Source: Pseudomonas putida
GTDB lineage: Bacteria; Pseudomonadota; Gammaproteobacteria; Pseudomonadales; Pseudomonadaceae
Length of the DNA: 64,000 nt
Assembly: GCF_028682635.1 (NCBI RefSeq)
Contig: NZ_JANHLK010000005.1
Coordinates: 248,001-312,000 of the forward strand
Direction of reading: 5' to 3'
Shown: positions 1 to 11,202 of the stretch, one piece after another
How the letters are laid out: every line of letters begins with the position of its first letter
How positions within the stretch are numbered: position 1 is the first letter of the stretch
Notes under the pieces: generated by a model
Database searches by the model: none
What the model was told of the DNA's origin: nothing
Seen by the model: the letters and a program-made list of their open reading frames with translations, nothing else
Made by a program: the position numbers and the translations under genes

Positions 1-50
1 CGGCGGTGTCGGAGATGAAGGCGCTGATTCTGGCGGCTGCCAAGGCCTGA
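1..50 (+). CDS. 3' end of an unidentified gene (partial)
   Basis: An open frame enters from the left edge and reads AVSEMKALILAAAKA before a TGA at 48-50. Only about 15 codons are visible, too few to name the product. The codons are G+C-rich like the neighbours and a REP pair follows directly, which fits the end of a real gene. No function is assigned. Confidence 0.4.
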   Translation, partial: AVSEMKALILAAAKA

Positions 51-68
51 GCAACAACACAAAACCAA

Positions 69-158
69 TGTGGGAGCCAGCCTGCTGGCGATAGCGGCGA
101 GTCAGTCAACAAAGATGTTGAATGATGAACCGCTATCGCCAGCAGGCTGGCTCCCACA
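69..158. repeat. Paired REP (REPIN-like), GTGGGAGCCAGC variant
   Basis: TGTGGGAGCCAGCCTGCTGG at the left end reappears inverted at the right end, with a loop of about 30 bases between the arms. It lies between the partial gene and the 3' end of mltF. The core differs from the GCGGGCTTGCTCGCGA type seen elsewhere in the window. Confidence 0.9.
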
Positions 159-176
159 GTTGTTTGGTGGTGGATG

Positions 177-1868
<1,692 letters not shown>

Positions 1869-1874
1869 TTAGGC

Positions 1875-1880
1875 TAGAAT
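1875..1880 (+). promoter_or_regulatory. Candidate -10 element (TAGAAT) for purL
   Basis: TAGAAT lies about 42 bases before the purL ATG in the mltF-purL gap. No good -35 hexamer is seen at 16-18 bases upstream, so this is a weak call. Confidence 0.35.
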
Positions 1881-1922
1881 GCACGGCCTCAAAGCACACC
1901 CCTTCCCGAGGCTGTCCCGAAG

Positions 1923-4900
1923 ATGTTGATCCTGCGCGGCGCTCCTGCCCTTTCTGCCTTTCGCCACAGCAAGCTCCTTGAGCAACTGAGCCAGAAGGTT
2001 CCGGCTGTCAGCGGCCTGTATGCTGAATTCGCTCACTTCGCCGAAGTTACCGGCGTCCTGACCGGCGACGAACAGCAGGTGCTGGCGCGCCTTCTGAAGT
2101 ACGGTCCAAGTGTTCCGGTCCAGGAACCGACCGGTCGTCTGTTCCTGGTGTTGCCGCGTTTCGGCACCATCTCGCCATGGTCGAGCAAGGCCAGCGACAT
2201 CGCTCGCAACTGCGGCCTGGGCAAGATCCAGCGCCTGGAGCGCGGCATTGCCTTCTACGTCGCCGGCCAGTTCAGCGATGCTGACGCCCAGCTGATTGCC
2301 GATGCACTGCACGACCGCATGACCCAGATCGTCCTGGGCAACCTGGAACAGGCCGCCGGCCTGTTCAGCCACGCCGAACCCAAGCCCCTGACCGCGATCG
2401 ACGTGTTGGGTGGCGGCCGCGCCGCGCTGGAAAAAGCCAACACCGAGCTGGGCCTGGCCCTGGCCGAAGACGAGATCGACTACCTGGTCAACGCTTTCGT
2501 CGGTTTGAAGCGCAACCCGCATGACATCGAACTGATGATGTTTGCCCAGGCCAACTCCGAGCACTGCCGTCACAAGATCTTCAACGCCAGTTGGGACATC
2601 GACGGCGAGAGCCAGGAAAAAAGCCTGTTCGGCATGATCAAGAACACCTACGTGATGCACAGCGAAGGCGTTCTGTCGGCATACAAGGACAACGCTTCGG
2701 TGATCGTCGGCTCCGTGGCCGGGCGTTTCTTCCCGGACCCTGAAACCCGCCAGTACGGCGCGGTGCAGGAACCGGTGCACATCCTGATGAAAGTCGAGAC
2801 CCACAACCACCCGACCGCGATTGCCCCGTTCCCGGGCGCATCCACCGGTTCCGGTGGCGAGATCCGCGACGAAGGCGCGACCGGTCGTGGCGCCAAGCCG
2901 AAGGCCGGCCTGACCGGCTTCACCGTGTCCAACCTGCAGATCCCGGGTTTCGAACAGCCGTGGGAAGTGCCGTACGGCAAGCCCGAGCGCATCGTGACCG
3001 CGCTGGACATCATGATCGAAGGCCCGCTGGGCGGCGCTGCGTTCAACAACGAATTCGGTCGTCCGGCGCTGACCGGTTACTTCCGTACTTTCGAACAGTC
3101 GATCAGCACCCCGCACGGCGATGAAGTGCGCGGTTACCACAAGCCGATCATGCTGGCTGGCGGCATGGGCAACATCCGTGAAGAACACGTCAAGAAAGGC
3201 GAGATCCTGGTCGGCTCCAAGCTGATCGTGCTCGGCGGCCCGGCGATGCTGATTGGCCTGGGTGGCGGCGCGGCTTCCTCCATGGCCACCGGCACCAGCT
3301 CGGCGGACCTGGACTTCGCTTCCGTACAGCGTGAAAACCCTGAAATGGAGCGCCGTTGCCAGGAAGTCATCGACCGTTGCTGGCAGCTGGGTGACAAGAA
3401 CCCGATCAGTTTCATCCACGACGTGGGTGCGGGCGGTCTGTCCAACGCCTTCCCGGAGCTGGTCAACGACGGCGACCGCGGTGGCCGTTTCGAACTGCGC
3501 AACATTCCAAACGACGAGCCGGGCATGGCCCCGCACGAAATCTGGTCCAACGAATCCCAGGAACGCTACGTGCTGGCAGTCGGCCCGGCCGACTTCGAGC
3601 GCTTCAAGGCAATCTGCGAACGTGAGCGTTGCCCGTTTGCCGTCGTCGGCGAAGCCACTGCCGAGCCGCAGCTTACTGTTACGGATAGCCACTTCGGCAA
3701 CAGCCCGGTGGACATGCCGCTCGAAGTGCTGCTGGGCAAAGCCCCGCGCATGCACCGTTCGGTGGTACGTGAAAACGAGCTGGGCGACGATTTCGATCCG
3801 TCGACCCTGGACATCGGCGAGTGCGTCGAGCGCGTCCTGCATCACCCGGCTGTGGCCAGCAAGAGCTTCCTGATCACCATCGGCGACCGCACCATCACCG
3901 GCCTCGTGGCCCGCGACCAGATGGTCGGCCCGTGGCAGGTTCCAGTGGCCGACGTTGCCGTCACCGCCACCAGCTTCGACGTCTACACCGGTGAAGCCAT
4001 GGCGATGGGCGAGCGCACTCCGCTGGCACTGCTGGACGCTCCGGCGTCGGGCCGCATGGCCATCGGCGAAACCCTGACCAACATCGCGGCTTCGCGCATC
4101 GGCAAGATCTCCGACATCAAGCTGTCGGCGAACTGGATGTCCGCCGCCGGTCACCCGGGCGAAGACGCACGTCTCTACGACACCGTGAAAGCGGTCGGCA
4201 TGGAACTGTGCCCTGAGCTGGGCATCACCATTCCGGTGGGCAAGGACTCGATGTCCATGGCCACGCGCTGGAGCGATGAAGGCGTGGACAAGTCCGTGAC
4301 TTCGCCAATGTCCCTGATCGTGACCGGTTTCGCGCCAGTGACTGACATCCGTCAGACCCTGACCCCGCAACTGCGCATGGACAAGGGCACCACCGACCTG
4401 ATCCTGATCGACCTGGGCCGTGGCCAGAACCGCATGGGCGCCTCGATCCTCGCGCAGGTTCACGGCAAGCTCGGCAAGCAGGCGCCGGACGTCGACGACG
4501 CCGAAGACCTGAAGGCCTTCTTCGCGGTGATCCAGGGCCTCAACGCCGACGGTCACCTGCTGGCCTACCACGACCGTTCCGACGGTGGTCTGTTGACCAG
4601 CGTGGTCGAGATGGCGTTCGCCGGTCACTGCGGCCTGAGCCTGAACCTCGATGGCCTGGCGGAAACGTCCGCCGACATCGCCGCGATCCTGTTCAACGAA
4701 GAACTGGGCGCCGTGATCCAGGTTCGCCAGGACGCTACCGCGGACATCCTCGCGCAGTTCAGCGCTGCCGGCCTGGGCGAGTGCGTGTCGGTGATCGGTC
4801 AGCCGATCAACAATGGCCAGATCAACATCACCTTCAACGGTGACACCGTGTTCGAAGGCCAGCGTCGTCTGCTGCAACGCCAGTGGGCCGAGACCAGCTA

Positions 4901-5819
4901 CCAGATCCAGCGTCTGCGCGACAACGCCGACTGCGCCGATCAAGAGTTCGACGTCCTGCTGGAAGAAGACAACCCGGGCCTGAGCGTCAAGCTGAGCTAC
5001 GACGTCAACCAGGACATCGCCGCGCCTTACATCAAGAAAGGCATCCGCCCACAGGTTGCCGTGCTGCGTGAGCAGGGCGTCAACGGTCAGGTGGAAATGG
5101 CGGCCGCGTTCGACCGCGCCGGTTTCAACGCGATCGACGTGCACATGAGCGACATCCTCGCCGGCCGTGTCGACCTGAACGAGTTCAAGGGCATGGTGGC
5201 GTGCGGCGGTTTCTCCTACGGCGACGTACTGGGTGCCGGTGAAGGTTGGGCCAAGTCGGCGTTGTTCAACAGCCGTGCCCGTGATGCGTTCCAGGGCTTC
5301 TTCGAGCGTAACGACAGCTTCACCCTCGGCGTGTGCAACGGTTGCCAGATGATGTCCAACCTGCACGAGCTGATCCCGGGCAGCGAGTTCTGGCCGCACT
5401 TCGTGCGTAACCGTTCCGAGCAGTTCGAAGCCCGTGTAGCCATGGTGCAGATCCAGGAGTCGAACTCGATCTTCCTGCAGGGCATGGCCGGTTCGCGCAT
5501 GCCGATCGCCATCGCCCACGGTGAAGGCCATGCCGAATTCGCCAGCGAAGAAGCGTTGCTGGAAGCCGATCTGTCCGGTTGCGTGGCGATGCGTTTCGTC
5601 GACAACCACGGCAAGGTCACCGAAAGCTACCCGGCCAACCCGAACGGCTCGCCGCGCGGGATCACCGGTTTGACCAGCCGCGACGGTCGCGTGACCATCA
5701 TGATGCCGCACCCGGAGCGTGTGTTCCGTGCCGTGCAGAACTCGTGGCGTTCGGAAGACTGGAACGAAGACGCGCCTTGGATGCGTATGTTCCGTAATGC
5801 TCGCGTCTGGGTTAACTGA
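1923..5819 (+). CDS. purL: Phosphoribosylformylglycinamidine synthase
   Basis: FGAM synthase, step four of de novo purine synthesis: converts FGAR, ATP and glutamine to FGAM. The 1298-aa product is the long proteobacterial single-chain form. It has an N-terminal PurS-like part, the synthase halves (for example [19 protein letters not shown] around residue 295 and the second half near [13 protein letters not shown]), and a C-terminal class I glutamine amidotransferase domain with nucleophile Cys in [10 protein letters not shown] and the His/Glu pair near PHPERVFR. The start is the ATG after GGCTGTCCCGAAG. A NIF3-like gene follows after 5 bases, so the two are probably co-transcribed. A 1280-aa antisense frame across it is only a shadow of its codon bias. 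Confidence 0.97.
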   Translation: MLILRGAPALSAFRHSKLLEQLSQKVPAVSGLYAEFAHFAEVTGVLTGDEQQVLARLLKYGPSVPVQEPTGRLFLVLPRFGTISPWSSKASDIARNCGLGKIQRLERGIAFYVAGQFSDADAQLIADALHDRMTQIVLGNLEQAAGLFSHAEPKPLTAIDVLGGGRAALEKANTELGLALAEDEIDYLVNAFVGLKRNPHDIELMMFAQANSEHCRHKIFNASWDIDGESQEKSLFGMIKNTYVMHSEGVLSAYKDNASVIVGSVAGRFFPDPETRQYGAVQEPVHILMKVETHNHPTAIAPFPGASTGSGGEIRDEGATGRGAKPKAGLTGFTVSNLQIPGFEQPWEVPYGKPERIVTALDIMIEGPLGGAAFNNEFGRPALTGYFRTFEQSISTPHGDEVRGYHKPIMLAGGMGNIREEHVKKGEILVGSKLIVLGGPAMLIGLGGGAASSMATGTSSADLDFASVQRENPEMERRCQEVIDRCWQLGDKNPISFIHDVGAGGLSNAFPELVNDGDRGGRFELRNIPNDEPGMAPHEIWSNESQERYVLAVGPADFERFKAICERERCPFAVVGEATAEPQLTVTDSHFGNSPVDMPLEVLLGKAPRMHRSVVRENELGDDFDPSTLDIGECVERVLHHPAVASKSFLITIGDRTITGLVARDQMVGPWQVPVADVAVTATSFDVYTGEAMAMGERTPLALLDAPASGRMAIGETLTNIAASRIGKISDIKLSANWMSAAGHPGEDARLYDTVKAVGMELCPELGITIPVGKDSMSMATRWSDEGVDKSVTSPMSLIVTGFAPVTDIRQTLTPQLRMDKGTTDLILIDLGRGQNRMGASILAQVHGKLGKQAPDVDDAEDLKAFFAVIQGLNADGHLLAYHDRSDGGLLTSVVEMAFAGHCGLSLNLDGLAETSADIAAILFNEELGAVIQVRQDATADILAQFSAAGLGECVSVIGQPINNGQINITFNGDTVFEGQRRLLQRQWAETSYQIQRLRDNADCADQEFDVLLEEDNPGLSVKLSYDVNQDIAAPYIKKGIRPQVAVLREQGVNGQVEMAAAFDRAGFNAIDVHMSDILAGRVDLNEFKGMVACGGFSYGDVLGAGEGWAKSALFNSRARDAFQGFFERNDSFTLGVCNGCQMMSNLHELIPGSEFWPHFVRNRSEQFEARVAMVQIQESNSIFLQGMAGSRMPIAIAHGEGHAEFASEEALLEADLSGCVAMRFVDNHGKVTESYPANPNGSPRGITGLTSRDGRVTIMMPHPERVFRAVQNSWRSEDWNEDAPWMRMFRNARVWVN

Positions 5820-5824
5820 TAGCT

Positions 5825-6136
5825 GTGTACAAGCTCGCTTTTTTCGTTCCCGACAGTCATGTCGAAGTGGTCAAGAGCGCCGTATTCGCTGCCGGTGGCG
5901 GGCGGATCGGCGCTTACGATCACTGCGCCTGGCAGGTGTTGGGCCAGGGCCAGTTTCGTCCACTGGACGGCAGTACGCCGTTCATTGGTGAGGCCGGGCA
6001 GGTCGAACGGGTCGAGGAATGGAAGGTCGAGCTTGTGGTGGCCGATGAGTTGATTGGCTCGGTGGTGGCGGCTCTGAAACAGAGTCACCCCTATGAGACG
6101 CCGGCTTATGAAGTGTGGCGGTTGGAGGATTTCTGA
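5825..6136 (+). CDS. NIF3/YqfO-like family protein
   Basis: A 103-aa protein starting with GTG (reading MYKLAFFVPDSHVEVVK). It resembles the small stand-alone domain that is inserted in YqfO/NIF3 proteins and related to CutA folds: a short beta-alpha-beta pattern, a central GGGRIGAYDHCAW segment and the conserved end SHPYETPAYEVWRLEDF. HPYE(T/E)PAYE is the typical family signature. The biochemical role of this family is unknown. It lies 5 bases downstream of purL and is followed by a strong terminator, so it is the last gene of the purL unit. Start choice rests on the lack of an in-frame ATG upstream. Confidence 0.8.
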   Translation: MYKLAFFVPDSHVEVVKSAVFAAGGGRIGAYDHCAWQVLGQGQFRPLDGSTPFIGEAGQVERVEEWKVELVVADELIGSVVAALKQSHPYETPAYEVWRLEDF

Positions 6137-6150
6137 TCCTGTGGTTGCCA

Positions 6151-6188
6151 AATAAAAAACCCGCTGATTCGTCAGCGGGTTTTTTATT
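6151..6188 (+). terminator. Rho-independent terminator after purL unit
   Basis: AAAAAACCCGCTGA, a short loop, then TCAGCGGGTTTTTTATT: a strong G+C stem with T tract on the plus strand and A tract on the other side, so it can work in both directions. Confidence 0.9.
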
Positions 6189-6209
6189 GCCTTCATTTTC
6201 TGCACCCAC

Positions 6210-6240
6210 AAAAAACCCGGCATGAAAGCCGGGTTTTTTT
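6210..6240 (-). terminator. Rho-independent terminator after sodB
   Basis: AAAAAACCCGGC, loop ATGAAA, GCCGGGTTTTTT: symmetric stem with A and T tracts, 13 bases beyond the sodB stop. Together with the preceding hairpin it separates the convergent purL and sodB units. Confidence 0.9.
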
Positions 6241-6252
6241 GGGGCATCGAGC

Positions 6253-6849
6253 TTAAGCGGTGAAGGTTTTGCCTTCGAACTGCTCAGCCACGAATTTCCA
6301 GTTGACCAGGTTCCAGAACGCTTCGACGTACTTCGGACGCAGGTTGCGGTAGTCGATGTAGTAAGCGTGTTCCCAGACGTCGCAGGTCAGCAGCGGGGTG
6401 TCGCCGCTGGTCAGCGGGTTGCCGGCGCCGATGGTGCTGGCCAGGCCCAGGGAACCGTCAGCCTTTTTCACCAGCCAGCCCCAGCCGGAGCCGAAGGTGC
6501 CGATGGAAGTCTTGCTGAACTCTTCCTTGAACTTGTCGAACGAACCGAAGGCCGCGTTGATGGCCTCAGCCAGCGCGCCGGTTGGTTGACCGCCAGCGTT
6601 TGGCGCCAGGCAGTTCCAGTAGAAAGTGTGGTTCCACACTTGAGCGGCGTTGTTGAAGATGCCGCCCGAGGAAGTCTTGACGATTTCTTCCAGGGTCTTG
6701 CCTTCGAACTCGGTGCCTGGCACCAGGTTGTTCAGGTTCACGACGTAGGTGTTGTGGTGCTTGTCGTGGTGAAACTCCAGGGTTTCCTTGGAGATGTGCG
6801 GCTGCAGGGCATCGTGTGCGTACGGCAGTGGCGGCAATTCGAAAGCCAT
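6253..6849 (-). CDS. sodB: Superoxide dismutase [Fe]
   Basis: Cytoplasmic iron superoxide dismutase that converts superoxide to hydrogen peroxide and oxygen. The 198-aa product has the normal length. Metal ligands are visible: His in [12 protein letters not shown] (N-terminal domain), His in QVWNHTFYW, and Asp/His in [13 protein letters not shown]. The AGGQPTGAL and GSGWGWLV segments favour the iron type over the manganese type. The frame extends upstream, but the ATG at 6849 has AGGAG at the right spacing and gives the canonical [11 protein letters not shown] start. In P. aeruginosa sodB is repressed under iron starvation by the PrrF RNAs near the ribosome-binding site; whether that holds here was not tested. 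Confidence 0.97.
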   Translation of the reverse strand: MAFELPPLPYAHDALQPHISKETLEFHHDKHHNTYVVNLNNLVPGTEFEGKTLEEIVKTSSGGIFNNAAQVWNHTFYWNCLAPNAGGQPTGALAEAINAAFGSFDKFKEEFSKTSIGTFGSGWGWLVKKADGSLGLASTIGAGNPLTSGDTPLLTCDVWEHAYYIDYRNLRPKYVEAFWNLVNWKFVAEQFEGKTFTA

Positions 6850-6951
6850 GATGATTCTCCTAATCAGGTCTGTTGCGGTGAGCGCAAGGCCGATCACGGG
6901 CGGCCAAACAAGCGCCGGGGAGTTTGTACTCTTTGCGGCGCAGGGATTCGG

Positions 6952-6980
6952 ATCATAGCACCGGGGTGGCGGCATAACCA
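6952..6980 (-). promoter_or_regulatory. Candidate extended -10 promoter of sodB
   Basis: On the minus strand TGCTATGAT forms an extended -10 element about 100 bases before the sodB ATG, with TGGTTA at 17 bases spacing as a weak -35. This predicts a leader of roughly 95 nt. Confidence 0.45.
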
Positions 6981-7026
6981 CGCAACAACTGTGTGGAATA
7001 GAGGTTCCAGAGCCGTTTGGAATAAT

Positions 7027-7629
7027 TCAACCAGCGGTGATCAGCTGCAGTGCTACGGCAAACATCATCACGGCCACCAACAGATCAAGAATACGCCAAG
7101 TGCTCGGGCGAGCCAGCCATGGCGCGAGCCACGCCGCACCCAGCGCCAGGGTGAAAAACCACAGCAATGAAGCACTCGCCGCGCCTACCACGTAAGCGCC
7201 GGGTTCTGTTTGCTGGGCGCCGAGGGAGCCGATCAGCAACACGGTGTCCAGATAGACGTGGGGATTGAGCAGGGTCACCGCCAGGGCACTGAGCATTACC
7301 GCGCGCAATGAGCGCACGGTCTGGTTTTCACCTTGTTGCAGGCTCTGTTTCGAGCAGGCGCGGCGCAACGCCTGACTGCCGTACCACAACAGAAACGCCG
7401 CGCCACCCCAACGGGCGATGGCCAACAGGGTGGGGTTCTGTGCCAGCACCGTCGCCAGGCCGAATACACCGGCGGCCACCAGCAAGGCGTCGCAGGCCAC
7501 GCAGAGTGCCGCCACCGGCAGGTGATGTTCGCGGCGCAGGCTTTGCGCCAGCACAAATGCATTCTGCGTGCCGATCGCCATGATCAGGCCGAAGGCCACC
7601 AGCAGGCCGTTCACATAACTTTGCCACAT
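7027..7629 (-). CDS. argO: LysE/ArgO family amino-acid exporter
   Basis: Inner-membrane exporter of basic amino acids (arginine, possibly lysine). The 200-aa product has about six hydrophobic segments and the family signature near the N-terminus, GLIMAIGTQNAFVLAQSL, plus the ALAVTLLNPHVYLDTV segment typical of the second half. The ATG at 7629 opens directly on MWQSYVNGLLVAFG; the longer frame upstream runs through the ACT gene. It is divergent from argP with an ACT-domain gene between, which is the classical arrangement for ArgP control of argO. ArgP-dependent activation by arginine is expected from the family, not shown here. Confidence 0.88.
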   Translation of the reverse strand: MWQSYVNGLLVAFGLIMAIGTQNAFVLAQSLRREHHLPVAALCVACDALLVAAGVFGLATVLAQNPTLLAIARWGGAAFLLWYGSQALRRACSKQSLQQGENQTVRSLRAVMLSALAVTLLNPHVYLDTVLLIGSLGAQQTEPGAYVVGAASASLLWFFTLALGAAWLAPWLARPSTWRILDLLVAVMMFAVALQLITAG

Positions 7630-7634
7630 GGCTT

Positions 7635-8036
7635 TTACTCCGCGTTCGCCGCCAGGTCGCGCAACACTTGCATGGCGCGCTCGGCATCGGCCTGGCCGAC
7701 GAACAAATGGTCGTGGTAATAACCGGCGATCACATTGCAGCTGATGCTTGCCTGGCCCAGGGCCGTGGCGAACGCCGCGGTAAGGCCGACCGCTTCGAGG
7801 GCCGAATGCACGTTCAGGGTGATCCACGCGGCGACGTAGTCGTAGCTGAAACCGGCCTGTTCAGCCTGGGAACGTTCGAGAATCACGGTCAGGCCTTCCT
7901 GCTCGCGAAAGCTGCCGACGATGTCCAGGCCCGCCGGCAACTGGCCGTCGCCCAGGGTGCAGAACACGTAGTCGCCGGCGTTGAGTTGCGGGCTCATGCT
8001 GCGCAGCAGCGTTGCCAATGACGTTTCACCAGCCAT
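7635..8036 (-). CDS. ACT domain-containing protein (ACT_3 type)
   Basis: A 133-aa cytoplasmic protein, MAGETSLATLLRSMSPQL at the start, with repeated ACT-like beta-alpha-beta patterns: the first half (YVFCTLGDGQLPAGLDIVGS) and the second half (WITLNVHSALEAVGLTAAF, then SCNVIAGYYHDHLFV). ACT domains usually bind amino acids. An ATG at 8072 would add 12 residues of low complexity and is less likely. It ends 5 bases before the argO start, so the two are co-transcribed; an amino-acid-sensing or accessory role for the exporter is an inference. Confidence 0.75.
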   Translation of the reverse strand: MAGETSLATLLRSMSPQLNAGDYVFCTLGDGQLPAGLDIVGSFREQEGLTVILERSQAEQAGFSYDYVAAWITLNVHSALEAVGLTAAFATALGQASISCNVIAGYYHDHLFVGQADAERAMQVLRDLAANAE

Positions 8037-8132
8037 ATCGGTGGTCCTTGTTGGAGAGTTCTTGCTAGCCATTCTCCAGTACGAGCCTGTATAAGAAAAA
8101 CCAATATTGCTGATCGCTCATTAGGAAAACTG

Positions 8133-9032
8133 ATGTTCGACTATAAATTGCTTTCTGCCCTGGCCGCGGTGGTCGAGCAGGCCGGTTTCGAACGGGCGGC
8201 CCAGGTGTTGGGGTTGTCGCAATCGGCCATTTCCCAGCGCATCAAACTGCTCGAGGCGCGGGTCGGTCAACCGGTGCTGGTGCGGGGTACGCCGCCGTCA
8301 CCGACCGAGATCGGTCGGCGTTTGCTCAACCACGTGCAGCAGGTGCGCCTGCTTGAGCGGGATTTGCAGACGCTGGTGCCGGCGCTGGACGAGGAGGGCC
8401 TGCCCGAACGCCTGCGGATCGCCCTGAATGCCGACAGCCTGGCGACCTGGTGGGCCCGGGCGGTAGGGGATTTTTGCGCAGAGCAACACCTGTTGATGGA
8501 CCTGGTGGTTGAAGACCAGACCGTCGGCCTCAAGCGCATGCGCGCCGGCGAAGTCGCGGCGTGTCTGTGTGCCAGCGAGCGCCCGGTAGCCGGTGCGCGC
8601 AGCGTATTGCTCGGCGCCATGCGCTATCGGGCCCTGGCCAGCCCAGCGTTCATTGCGCGACACTTTCCTCACGGCGTGCGTGCCGATCAGTTGGCCCGAA
8701 CCCCGGCGCTGGTCTTCGGCCCGGACGACTTCCTGCAGCATCGCTACCTGGCGTCCCTGGGCGTCGATGGTGGTTTCGAACACCACCTGTGCCCCTCGTC
8801 CGAAGGGTTCATTCGCCTCACAGAGGCCGGGCTGGGCTGGGGCCTGGTGCCGGAACTGCAGGTGCGCGAGCAGCTGGAACGCGGCATTTTGCTGGAGTTG
8901 TTGCCAGATAAACCGATCGACGTGCCGCTGTACTGGCATCATTGGCGCAATGGCGGTCAGTTGCTGGGGTTGTTGACCGAGCAATTGGTGCAGGCGTCCA
9001 GGCAATGTCTAGTGCCCTTCGGGCAGATTTGA
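8133..9032 (+). CDS. argP: LysR-type regulator ArgP (IciA)
   Basis: Transcriptional activator of basic amino-acid export. The 299-aa product has an N-terminal winged helix-turn-helix (residues 1-60, FERAAQVLGLSQSAISQRI as the recognition helix region) and a C-terminal ligand-binding domain. The start MFDYKLLSALAAVVEQAGF and the overall layout match ArgP rather than generic LysR proteins. It is divergent from the ACT/argO pair across about 96 bases, where its binding sites are expected. No terminator is evident after it. Confidence 0.9.
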   Translation: MFDYKLLSALAAVVEQAGFERAAQVLGLSQSAISQRIKLLEARVGQPVLVRGTPPSPTEIGRRLLNHVQQVRLLERDLQTLVPALDEEGLPERLRIALNADSLATWWARAVGDFCAEQHLLMDLVVEDQTVGLKRMRAGEVAACLCASERPVAGARSVLLGAMRYRALASPAFIARHFPHGVRADQLARTPALVFGPDDFLQHRYLASLGVDGGFEHHLCPSSEGFIRLTEAGLGWGLVPELQVREQLERGILLELLPDKPIDVPLYWHHWRNGGQLLGLLTEQLVQASRQCLVPFGQI

Positions 9033-9128
9033 GCGTCAAGCTGCAAGCGGCAAGAGAACAACCTGCGCATCATATTTAACTTACAGCTTGAAGCTTGAAT
9101 CTCGCAGCTGTATCCGAAGGAATACTTC

Positions 9129-10121
9129 ATGAAAATTCTGGTCACCGGCGCAAGCGGCTTCATTGGCGGGCGCTTTGCGCGTTTCGCCCTGGAGCAGGGC
9201 CTGGACGTGCGGGTCAACGGTCGCCGGGCCGAAAGTGTCGAGCACCTGGTGCGCCGTGGCGCCGAGTTCGTCCAGGGCGACTTGAGCGATCCGATCCTGG
9301 CCCACGACCTGTGTTCCGGGGTTGAGGCCGTGGTGCATTGCGCCGGTGCCGTTGGATTGTGGGGGCGTTATCAGGACTTTCATCTGGGCAACGTCCAGGT
9401 CACCGAAAACGTGGTCGAAGCCTGCCTGAAGCAGCGGGTGCGGCGGCTGGTGCATCTGTCGTCGCCGTCGATCTATTTCGATGGCCACGATCACCTGGGG
9501 CTGACCGAAGAACAAGTGCCCAAACGCTTCAAGCACCCGTACGCGGCGACCAAGTACCTGGCTGAGCAGAAAGTCTTCGGTGCCCAGGAGTTTGGCCTTG
9601 AAACCCTGGCGCTGCGTCCGCGTTTCGTCACCGGTGCCGGTGACATGAGCATCTTCCCGCGGCTGCTGAACATGCAGCGCAAGGGGCGCCTGGCGATCAT
9701 CGGCAACGGCTTGAACAAGGTCGATTTCACCAGTGTGCAAAACCTCAATGAAGCCTTGCTCAGCAGTTTGCTGGCCAGCGGTTCAGCCCTGGGCAAGGTG
9801 TACAACATCAGCAACGGAACGCCGATCCCGTTGTGGGACGTGGTCAATTACGTCATGCGCAGGATGGAAGTCCCACAAGTGACGCGCTACCGTTCCTACG
9901 GCCTGGGCTACAGCGTCGCGGCGCTCAACGAGGGGTTCTGCAAGCTGTGGCCGGGACGTCCCGAACCGACCCTGTCGCGCCTGGGCATGCAGGTCATGAA
10001 GAAGAATTTCACCCTGGATATCAGCCGCGCCCGGCATTATCTGGACTACGACCCCAAGGTCAGTCTCTGGACGGCGCTCGATGAATTCTGCGCCTGGTGG
10101 AAGGCCCAGGACCTTCGCTGA
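9129..10121 (+). CDS. NAD-dependent epimerase/dehydratase, 3-beta-HSD-like SDR
   Basis: Extended short-chain dehydrogenase of 330 aa. The Rossmann motif GASGFIGG is at residues 7-14, a strand-end acidic region at GDLSD, and the catalytic YxxxK is present as YAATK after VHLSSPSIYF. The C-terminal half resembles the 3-beta hydroxysteroid dehydrogenase/isomerase type (GNGLNKVDFTSVQNLNEAL). The substrate is not evident: sugar nucleotide epimerisation or reduction of a hydrophobic alcohol are both possible. A Shine-Dalgarno AAGGA precedes the ATG. It stands alone between argP and a membrane protein gene. Confidence 0.8.
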   Translation: MKILVTGASGFIGGRFARFALEQGLDVRVNGRRAESVEHLVRRGAEFVQGDLSDPILAHDLCSGVEAVVHCAGAVGLWGRYQDFHLGNVQVTENVVEACLKQRVRRLVHLSSPSIYFDGHDHLGLTEEQVPKRFKHPYAATKYLAEQKVFGAQEFGLETLALRPRFVTGAGDMSIFPRLLNMQRKGRLAIIGNGLNKVDFTSVQNLNEALLSSLLASGSALGKVYNISNGTPIPLWDVVNYVMRRMEVPQVTRYRSYGLGYSVAALNEGFCKLWPGRPEPTLSRLGMQVMKKNFTLDISRARHYLDYDPKVSLWTALDEFCAWWKAQDLR

Positions 10122-10229
10122 TACCTGCCGCACTGAACCGAGGTTCGGGTCCGGGGTCAATCGATGCGGCCATGGGGGGTTATACTGCGCCGCATCAAGC
10201 CATCACCGTGTTTCACAAAGGTTGACTCA

Positions 10230-11102
10230 ATGTCCATGCGTAACGATGCCCACGATGACTTCGACGATGTACCGAGCCTGCGTGCAGACATCCTCGATGA
10301 CGATGATTACCCGAAGACCACCCGCACCACCGTGCATTCGCGCACACCGCCCGCGGTCAGGGTCAAGGCGGCGAGCACAGGGCCTTTGTGGGCCCTGGTC
10401 GGCGCCTTGTTCTTTGCCTTCGCGGGCCTTGCCTGGTGGAGCTTCCAGCAGATTTCGCTGATGGAGCAACAGCTGGTGGCGACCCAGGAAAGCTTTGCGC
10501 GTATCAGTGAAGAAGCGGCGGGGCGCCTGCAGGATATTTCCGGCAAGGTGGTCGCCAGCCAGACTAACGTCACCAGCGACAGCGAAGCGCTGAAACTGCA
10601 AATCAAACAGCTGGAAAACCAGTTGCAGGACCAGGGCAAACAACAGCTGGGCGTCGCCGGCCAGGCCTCGGACCTGGACAAGCGCCTGGCGCAGATGACC
10701 GCGCAAACCAGCGAGCTCGACAAGCGCCTGACACAGATGACTGCCCAGTACACCGAGCAGCAGAATGCCGATACGCAATTGCAGGCGCAGGTCAAAGCCT
10801 TGAGCGCTGAACTGACCACCCTGAAGGACACCCCGGCGGACACCGAAAAATTCGATGCGCAGCTTAAAAGCCTGGGGGCTGACATCACGGCGCTGAAGAA
10901 ACAGGGCAATCCAGGCGCCGCCATCGACCGTCTGGAGCAGGACATCGTTGTCCTCAAAAGCCAGCAGGACAACCGTTCGGGCGCTTCTCAAAGCGCCAAC
11001 CTGGCGGAGTTCGATGCGTTCCGCAGCCAGGTCACCCGGACCATCAATTCCCTGCAAGCGCAGATCCAGTACCTGCAGCAGCAGTTGCGCACTCGCCAGT
11101 AA
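10230..11102 (+). CDS. Single-pass membrane protein with long coiled coil
   Basis: A 290-aa protein not recognised as a named family. Residues 1-50 are acidic and cytoplasmic (MSMRNDAHDDFDDVPSL), one transmembrane helix follows around residues 52-75 (ALVGALFFAFAGLAWW), and the remaining 210 residues are predicted coiled coil with leucine heptads and near-repeats LDKRLAQMTAQTSELDKRL. The topology suggests a periplasmic or membrane-tethered rod, perhaps a scaffold. The chosen ATG follows AAAGG; an earlier ATG at 10164 gives an atypical N-terminus. Downstream is the secreted Cache protein on the same strand. Confidence 0.65.
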   Translation: MSMRNDAHDDFDDVPSLRADILDDDDYPKTTRTTVHSRTPPAVRVKAASTGPLWALVGALFFAFAGLAWWSFQQISLMEQQLVATQESFARISEEAAGRLQDISGKVVASQTNVTSDSEALKLQIKQLENQLQDQGKQQLGVAGQASDLDKRLAQMTAQTSELDKRLTQMTAQYTEQQNADTQLQAQVKALSAELTTLKDTPADTEKFDAQLKSLGADITALKKQGNPGAAIDRLEQDIVVLKSQQDNRSGASQSANLAEFDAFRSQVTRTINSLQAQIQYLQQQLRTRQ

Positions 11103-11106
11103 ACCC

Positions 11107-11138
11107 TGGTTCATTCCCGGTTCGCCGGGAATGAATCC
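11107..11138 (+). terminator. Hairpin after coiled-coil gene (weak terminator)
   Basis: GGTTCATTCCCGG, short loop, CCGGGAATGAATCC is a perfect-looking stem 5 bases past the stop, but no T tract follows, so termination is uncertain. Confidence 0.45.
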
Positions 11139-11202
11139 CTCCCGCACCCACGCCATTGCCGTCTACGCTCTTGAAACACCAAAAAAGAACGAGGGACGCG
11201 CC

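Noticed and set aside
1869..5711. 1280-aa open frame on the minus strand across purL
   Set aside because: It is the antisense shadow of a high-G+C gene; purL has full family similarity and the antisense frame is low-complexity with His/Val/Ala repeats.
9033..9128. AAGCTTGAAGCTTGAA and CAAGCTGCAAGC motifs in the argP-epimerase gap
   Set aside because: They look like decayed short repeats and I could not pair them into a structure or site.
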